Origin: Methylorubrum sp. B1-46
GTDB lineage: Bacteria; Pseudomonadota; Alphaproteobacteria; Rhizobiales; Beijerinckiaceae
NCBI RefSeq assembly: GCF_021117295.1
Contig: NZ_CP088247.1
Span: forward strand, 2,557,001 to 2,621,000
Reading direction: 5' to 3'
Length of the DNA stretch: 64,000 nucleotides
Shown here: piece after piece, positions 57,101 through 63,100 of the stretch
Layout of the letters: each line of letters opens with the position of its first letter
Position numbering within the stretch: position 1 is the first letter of the stretch
Notes under the pieces: generated by a model
Database searches by the model: none
The model's input: the letters and a program-made list of their open reading frames with translations, nothing else
What the model was told of the DNA's origin: nothing
Program-made: the position numbers and the translations under genes

Positions 57101-60100
57101 CCTCTACGGGCGGAGATACGTCAACAGGTGCCGGCGGCAACGTCGTCGGCGCCGGCGGCGGGCTCTACGTCGGCAACAAGATCATCACGGCCACGACCGC
57201 CGTGATCGACGGCAGCACCGGCACGAACGATGCGGTGAAGTCGGGTGCGGAGGGCATCACGGTCTCGGCGACCGACAGCTCGAGCATCAAGGCGACCTCC
57301 GTCGCCCTCGCCGTGTCGGCGAACCTGAGCGGCAAGTCCAGCGGCTCGGACGCGAAGCCGAGCGTCGCCATCGGTGCGGCGCTGGCGAATAACGAGATCA
57401 GCAGCGACGTCACGGCTCGGATCGTCCAGGTCGCCGATCTCTCGACCCCTGGTGCGGTGAAGCTTTCGGCGAGCCGCAGCGCGGAGATCTTCGCGCAGAC
57501 GTTTGCGGCCTCGGTCGATGCGGCTTTGTCCGGTCAGGGCAAGGGCTTTGGCGTTTCCGGCGGCGGTGCCGTCGCGCTCAACACGGTCGGCGGCTCGACC
57601 GTTGCCGAACTCGCCGATTCGAAGGTCGGGGATGGGACGGATGCCGCCTCCAAGGCGGGCAGCCTCGAAGTCCTGGCAAGCGACACGGCCAAGATCGCGG
57701 CGCTGACCGGCGCTCTGTCGATCGCCGCCAATGGCTCGGCGCAGGGCGCGGCGGCCGGTATCGGCGTCGGCGCCTCTGTTTCGAACAACGTGATCGCCGC
57801 CGGCGCTGCCGTGCGCGCCACGATCTCCGGCACGCCCGTCCGGGCGGTGGGGGCCGTCCGGGTTGCCGCAACGTCCAACCAGACGATCGACGCCACCACG
57901 GTCGCCGTCTCCGTCGGCGTCAGCGCGAGCGGATCCGATTCGGCCACATCGGTGAATCTGGGCGGCTCCGTCGCCCGCAACGTCATCGACATCGCCACCA
58001 CGGCGCAGATCCTCGGTGCCGTCGCGATCGAGGCCGGCGCTGTCACGGTGCGGGCCGACAACAGCTCGACCATCTCCGCGGCCGTGGGGGCGGCTTCGAT
58101 CGCCGCCGCATTCGGTTCGAAGGAGTCGTTCACCGTCGCCCTCGCGGCGAGCCTTGCCCTCAACGCGATCTCGGGCAGTGTCAGCGCTGGCATCTCGGAT
58201 GCCACGGTGAGAACGCTTACGGGCGGCGTCACGATTGCGGCCACGCGCACGGGGACGATCAGCACCAAGGCCGCGGCGGCCAGCATCGCGGTCGGCGTCG
58301 GCGGCGAGAAGGGCCTCGGCGTCACCGGAGCCGGCGTCGCGGCGGTGAACCAGATCGACAGCACCACCACGGCCTCGGCCACGAATGCCGCGATCGATGC
58401 GCAGGGCGCCGTTGCCGTCGAGGCTGGAAGCACGGCCACGATCACGTCGAACATCCTCAGCGCCGCGCTCGCGGTGGGCGGCGGCTCCGACAGCGGCGGC
58501 GCGGGCGCACTGGGCGTTGCCATCGCCTACAACGAGATCGGGCGCTGGAATGCGTACGATGCCGATCATCACACCCTGAACCAGGCGCCGGTCCTCGGCG
58601 GACGCGCCGGGGTCTTGGCCTCCCTCACGAACACCACGGTCAAGGCGACCGGTGCGCTGTCCGTGACCGCCACGAGCGACAACACGATCACGGCGAACAT
58701 CGCCGCGATCGCGGCCGGTGCCACGGGGTCCGCCGGCAAGTCCGTTGCGGTGAGCATCGGCGGCACGTTCGCCATGAACAGCATCGGCCTGGCGACGCTT
58801 GCGTCGATCAACGGCGACGGAACCGGCGCCACGCCCGGAATCCAGGCTGCGAGCGCCACGATCGCGGCGCAGGACATCTCGGAGGTGACGGTTCGGGCCC
58901 TGTCGGCCAGCCTCGCGCTCGCCGCTGCCTCGGACAACGCCGTCTCGATCGCCGTCGGCGGCAGCATCGCGCTCAACACCATCGCCAACGACATCTCGGC
59001 CACCGTGACCGGGGTCGATCACGGCCTTCAGACCGTCGACGCGATCGTGATCTCGGCGAAATCGGCGGGCGTGATCACGGCGAATGCGGCTTCGGCCGCG
59101 ATCGCCGTGGCCGGGTCCGGCTCGAATGCCGTTCCCATCAGCGCGGCGGTGACCTACGCCCGCAACGTCATCACCACGAGCACGCGGGCGCAGGCTGCCG
59201 AGAGCCGTCTCGTCACCACCGGCACCGGGGGCGCCGTGAGCGTCCGGGCCGAAGCTTCCGCTCGGATCAACGCCGCGATCGCGGCGGCCTCCCTGGCCAT
59301 GGGCGTCGGCGGCAACAACGCCGTCGCCGTCGGCATCGGCGCGGCCATTGCCGAGAACCGCATCGGTCTCTGGTCCCAGTCCGGCAGCGAGGACACGACC
59401 AGCTACGCCCTGAACGACAAGGGCGGCACCGTGGTCGAGGCGTCTCTGACCCGCGTCGGCGTCAACGCGAAGGGCGCGCTGAGCGTCGAGGCGACGTCGG
59501 CGAACGAGATCAACGCCATCATCGTCGCTCTGTCGGCCGGCCTTGCCGGGGCCGGTTCGAACGCCGTCGGCGTCAGCGGCGGCGCCACCACCGTCGTCAA
59601 CGCCATCGGTGTGACCACCCAGGCCTTCATCGAGGGCAACGGTGTCGCCAACAGCGCCGTCGGGAGCAATGCGATCCAGGCCGGCGCCGTCTCGGTGAAG
59701 GCCGCCGATACCTCGAAGATCAAGGCCGCCGCCCTCTCCGCCGCCGTCAGCGCCGCTTTCGGCGGCACGAACGGCGTCGCGGTGTCGATCGGCTTCGCGC
59801 TGGCGCTCAACACCATCGACGCCGCCGTCAAGGCCGGCATCGGCAACGTCGGGGACGGCATCAATACCGGCCTCGGCGCGGTTCTGGTCGATGCCCTCAG
59901 CAAGGCCGAGATCGAGACCGTCACGGCGGCTGCGGCCGTCAGCATCGGTGGCGGCGGTACCGCCGGCGTCGCCGTCGCGGGCGGCGGCGCGCTCGCCTTC
60001 AATTCGATCCGGCCGGTCACCCGCGCCGCCGTGACCTCGAGCCAGATCAGCCAAAGCGGCAGCGTCACCGTCACCGCCGCCGCCAACTCGACCATCTCCG

Positions 60101-63100
60101 CCCTCGTGGCGGCGGCGTCGGTGGCCGCCGCCGGAGGTGGCTCGGCCGGTGTCGGCGTCGCCATCGGCGTCTCGGTGGCGGCGAACCGGATCGGCGACTG
60201 GACCTCGTCCGGCAGGGGGCGCGACCGCGTCGATACGGCGGCGGCCGACCAGACCTCCGTCGTCGAGGCCGTGCTGAGCGGCAGCAGCGTCAAGACCGGC
60301 GGCGCGCTCACCGTCGGTGCGACCTCCGCGCAGACCATCAAGGCCCAGGTCGCCGCTGCGGCGGCCTCGATCGGCGGCGGCGGCTCGGCCGGCGTTGGCG
60401 TCTCGGCGGCTGGCGTCACGGTCACCAACGCGATCGCGATCGCGACCCGCGCCGTCATCGATGGTGACGGGGCGACGGGCATCGAGGCCGGCAGCGTCAC
60501 GGTGCGCGCGGCGGACAATTCCGCGATCGAGGCTTTTGCCGGCTCCGCGTCTCTCGCCGGATCCGGCGGCGGGTCCGCCGGCGTCTCGGTGGCGGTCGGC
60601 TTCACACTGGCGCTCAACAGCATCGCCGGCAGCGTCGAGGCGAAGATCGTCAACGCCGATACCCTCCTGCGCACGACCGGCGCGGCCGGCGTCGCGGTGA
60701 GCGCCACGCGGGCGGGCCGCATCTCCGCCGCGGCGGCGGCGGCGGCGATCAGCCTCGCGGGCGGCGGCGCGGCCGGCGTCGGTGTCTCCGGCGGCGGTGC
60801 CTTCGCCTCGAACCGCATCCTCGGCTCGGTGAACGCCACGGTGGATGCCAGCCGGATCACCACCGCGGGCAGCGGTGGCCTCACGGTGATCGCGACCGGA
60901 TCCTCCGAGATCACGGCGATCATCTCGTCGCTTTCCGCCTCCGGCGGCGGCGGCGGCGCGGCCGGCGTCGGTGTTGCGCTGGGCGTCAGCGGTGCCGAGA
61001 ACCGGATCGGCGAGTGGCTGAGCACGGGCGCGAATGCGGACCGAACCGACACGCTCAACGACCATGGCGCCGTGGCCGTCCAGGCTGCGGTGAAGAACGC
61101 GATCCTCGACATCGCCGCTGCGCTCACGGTTCAGGCGACGGCGAGCCAGAAGATCTCCGCGACGGTGATCGCGGCTGCTGCCGCGATCCAGGGTGGCGGT
61201 GCCGCCGGCGTCTCGGGAAGCGCGGCCGGCTCGGTCACGGCCAATGCGATCGGCGTCGTGACCTCGGCCACGATCGATGGCGACGGAACCGGCACGGGCG
61301 CCGGCATCAAGGCCGGCAGCGTCACGGTCTCCGCCGCGAACACGGCCGAGATCTCGGCGGTCACGGGAGCCGCCTCGCTCTCCGGCGCGGGCGGCGGTGC
61401 GGCCGGCGTCGGCGTGGCGGTCGGCTTCGCCCTGGCGATCAACAGCATCGCGGGCGGAGTCCAGGCCTCGATCGCGAATGTCGATAGCGGACTGACCACG
61501 CGCAACGGTGGTGTCGCGGTCGGCGCGCGCAATGCCGCGCGCATCCGGGCGGCTTCGGCAGCGGCGGCCGTCTCGATCGGCGGCGGCGGCGCGGCGGGCG
61601 TTTCGGTGAGCGGCGGCGGCGCGGGCGCGCTGAACGTCATCACGATGGGGACCGACGCCTTCGTCGCCGACAGCAAACTGACGGTGCGCGGCGGCCAGTC
61701 GGCGGTCACGGCGGAATCCACCTCCGACATCCAGGCCCTGATCACCGCGGCGGCGGCGGCGGCCGGTGGCGGCGGTGCGGCCGGTGTCGGCGTCTCGGTC
61801 GGCGTCGGCGGTGCCGAGAACCGGATCGGCAACTGGGACATCACGCGCACGGGCGACAAGCGCGATGTCGCGCTCCAGAGCACTGCGCCGATCCAGGCCT
61901 ATCTCAGAAATTCGAGCGTCGATTCGGACAGCGCGCTCGACGTGACCGCCACCTCGAACCAGACGATCCGGTCGGCCGTCGCGGCGGTCTCGGCGTCGAT
62001 CCAGGGCGGCGGCGCGGCGGGCGTCAGCGTCGCGGGGGCCGGTGTCGGCTCGACCAACCTCATCGGTGTCGCGACCCGTGCCTTCATCGACGGTGACGGC
62101 GCTTCCGGTGTCCGCGCGTCGCAGATCGCGCTCTCGGCGAAGGATACCTCCGCGATCACGGCCGTCGTCGGTTCGTCCGGCATCGCCGGCAGCGGCGCGG
62201 GCGTGGCGAGCGTCGGGGTCACCGTCTCGGTCTCGCAGGCCAACAACATCATCGGCAACGTGATCGAGGCAGCGATCCGCAACGCGGATACCGGCATCAC
62301 CACGACCTCCGGCGACCTCTCGGTCGAGGCCGAGAGCGGCGGCACGATCGAGGCGATCGCGACCGCGGCCTCCGTCAGCGTCGGCGGGGCCGGCATCGCC
62401 AATGTGCAGGTCGCCGGCGGCGGCGCCGGCGCACTCAACATCATCACCACGAGCACCCGCGCGGCGATCGAGAAGGCCAAGGAGCAGACGGCGCTCAACA
62501 AGGTGACGAGCGGCGCGGGCCTGCGCGTGGCCGCGACGAGCCGTCAGGATATCAAGGCCACGGTGGTCGCCCTGTCTGCCGGTGGCGGCGGCGCGGGGAT
62601 CGCCAGCGTTCCGGTGGCGATCGGTCTCTCCGGCGCGCAGAACATCATCGGCAAGTGGAAGACCGTCGATGCCGACGGAAAGCGGCTCGACCAGCCGTCC
62701 CTCGTTTCCGATGGCGGCGCCAAGGTGGAGGCGCTCATCGCCGACACGGTGGCGGACGCGCAGGGCACCGTCTCGGTGACGGCGACCTCGGCCGGCACCG
62801 TCGACGCGACCGTCGCGGCCGCCTCGGTCGTGGTCACGGGGGCCGCGGTGGCCGTGGGCGTCGCCGGCTCCGGCAGCTATTCGGGCAACGCGATCAGCTT
62901 CGCCACGAACGCGGCGATCACCGGCGCCGCGACGAGCGTGAGCGCCGCCGACGTGACCGTGCTCGCCACCAATCGGTCCGCCATCAGCGTCGATGTCGGC
63001 GCAGCCGCCGTCGCGGCCGCCGGCGGCGCTGTCGGCGTCGCGCCCTCGATCAGTGTCGCCACGGCCCTGAACGTGATCAACAACGCCGTCACCGCCGGGA